Source: Paenibacillus odorifer
Lineage (GTDB): Bacteria > Bacillota > Bacilli > Paenibacillales > Paenibacillaceae
Length of the DNA stretch: 64,000 nucleotides
Assembly (NCBI RefSeq): GCF_000758725.1
Contig: NZ_CP009428.1
Span: 248,001 to 312,000, forward strand
Direction of reading: 5' to 3'
How positions within the stretch are numbered: the first letter of the stretch is position 1; every line of letters starts with the position of its first letter. Below are positions 63,521 to 64,000 of this stretch, one piece after another. A program made the translations under genes and the position numbers. The notes under the pieces are model-generated. The model saw only the letters and a program-made list of their open reading frames with translations. It did no database searches and was not told the DNA's origin.

Positions 63521-63970
63521 ATGTCAGAGAACTTAAACCGGGTAAAGTTATCCCAGTGGGATGCGTTATTGGTGGAATCACTCCGCTCCTTGGGGTGGTC
63601 TGATGAGGATATTCTTCGTAAAGTGGCAGAGGGCGATTTGCCCGTTGACGAGAGCGAATACCAATTTGATTATAAGCAGCTGACCGCGTTGCAGTCAGAG
63701 CAGCCGGAGTTGTTCGGGCAAGCGGTGAAGACAGGCTATCAGATCAAATACAATACGATTCGTGGGATTCGCAGCTGGATATGGGTAGCTCTGGGCAAAG
63801 AAGCGGCTCTGGAGCTTGAGGAAGGTAAGGAAGCCGCTGAGGTGGCTTTAACCTTGGCTGAGAAGGAACGTTTGGCCTCTGTGTTGTCCTTCGGTTGGCA
63901 GATCGAGAGCGATACGAAGGCAGCGGATGGAGATACAGCTGTCTACCGGATTGCGCCCATTGGACGATAA
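63521..63970 (+). CDS. Small protein of unknown function after the peptide transporter
   Basis: The start is ATG at 63521 with GGGAGGG at good spacing; the frame extends to 63506. The 149 residues are acidic and helical, with a Trp-rich SQWDALLVESLRSLGWSDEDIL near the start and GIRSWIWVALG in the middle. I recognise no family. It is 34 bp after the ATPase gene on the same strand, so it is probably the last gene of the operon. Confidence 0.7.
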   Translation: MSENLNRVKLSQWDALLVESLRSLGWSDEDILRKVAEGDLPVDESEYQFDYKQLTALQSEQPELFGQAVKTGYQIKYNTIRGIRSWIWVALGKEAALELEEGKEAAEVALTLAEKERLASVLSFGWQIESDTKAADGDTAVYRIAPIGR

Positions 63971-64000
63971 GCTGAATAGCTACAGTAAAAAACGATTGTT

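Overview
The window looks like chromosomal DNA of a spore-forming, low-to-mid GC Firmicute, most likely Paenibacillus or a close relative. Evidence: AGGAGG-type ribosome binding sites with frequent GTG/TTG starts; a GerA-type germinant receptor; a spore-type transglutaminase (Tgl); CtsR heat-shock operators; SigA promoters; an SNF2/SWIM pair like Bacillus YwqA/YwqB; and several ABC sugar and peptide importers. I saw no tRNA, rRNA, CRISPR array, prophage or complete insertion sequence.

Layout. 1-1 kb: C-terminal end of a secreted protein with two carbohydrate-binding-like modules. 1-6.6 kb: an SDR oxidoreductase, a repeat-rich spacer, an OmpR/HisKA two-component system, a small exported protein and an EamA transporter. 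6.6-11 kb: a MocR regulator divergent from that transporter, a palindromic repeat element, a MerR regulator and a PAF-acetylhydrolase-like lipase. 11-18 kb (minus): an ABC sugar importer, LacI regulator, BadF-type sugar kinase and GH4 6-phospho-glycosidase, suggesting import, phosphorylation, then hydrolysis without a PTS. 18-22 kb: an unusual cluster of an ATP-grasp ligase, a FolC-like Mur ligase, a membrane protein and an N-formylglutamate-amidohydrolase-like enzyme. This is my best candidate for an undescribed pathway. 22-27 kb: a second ABC sugar importer with its LacI regulator and cre sites, then an ArsR-type gene with no ordinary start codon.

27-36 kb: an orphan GerA germination subunit with a small two-helix partner, uridine kinase, threonine aldolase, and a four-gene surface-glycan operon (two GT2 enzymes, a flippase, a pyruvyl transferase). 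36-44 kb: an M20 amidase, alanine dehydrogenase, a second repeat spacer, a PucR regulator, Tgl, HflX and a candidate structured RNA before hflX. 44-50 kb: a protein of unknown function and the SNF2/SWIM operon. 50-56 kb: a heat-shock neighbourhood (hsp20 with two CtsR operators, a DnaJ-like co-chaperone, clpB) with a 1.2-kb array of 51-bp repeats before clpB. 56-64 kb: a two-domain GT2 enzyme, a decayed cyclophilin gene and a five-gene oligopeptide ABC transporter.

Two patterns cut across the window. First, four intergenic repeat arrays with different sequences share a 50- or 51-bp period, and the 51-bp ones carry one small inverted repeat per unit. Second, all three ABC operons have a strong stem-loop directly after the solute-binding protein gene.
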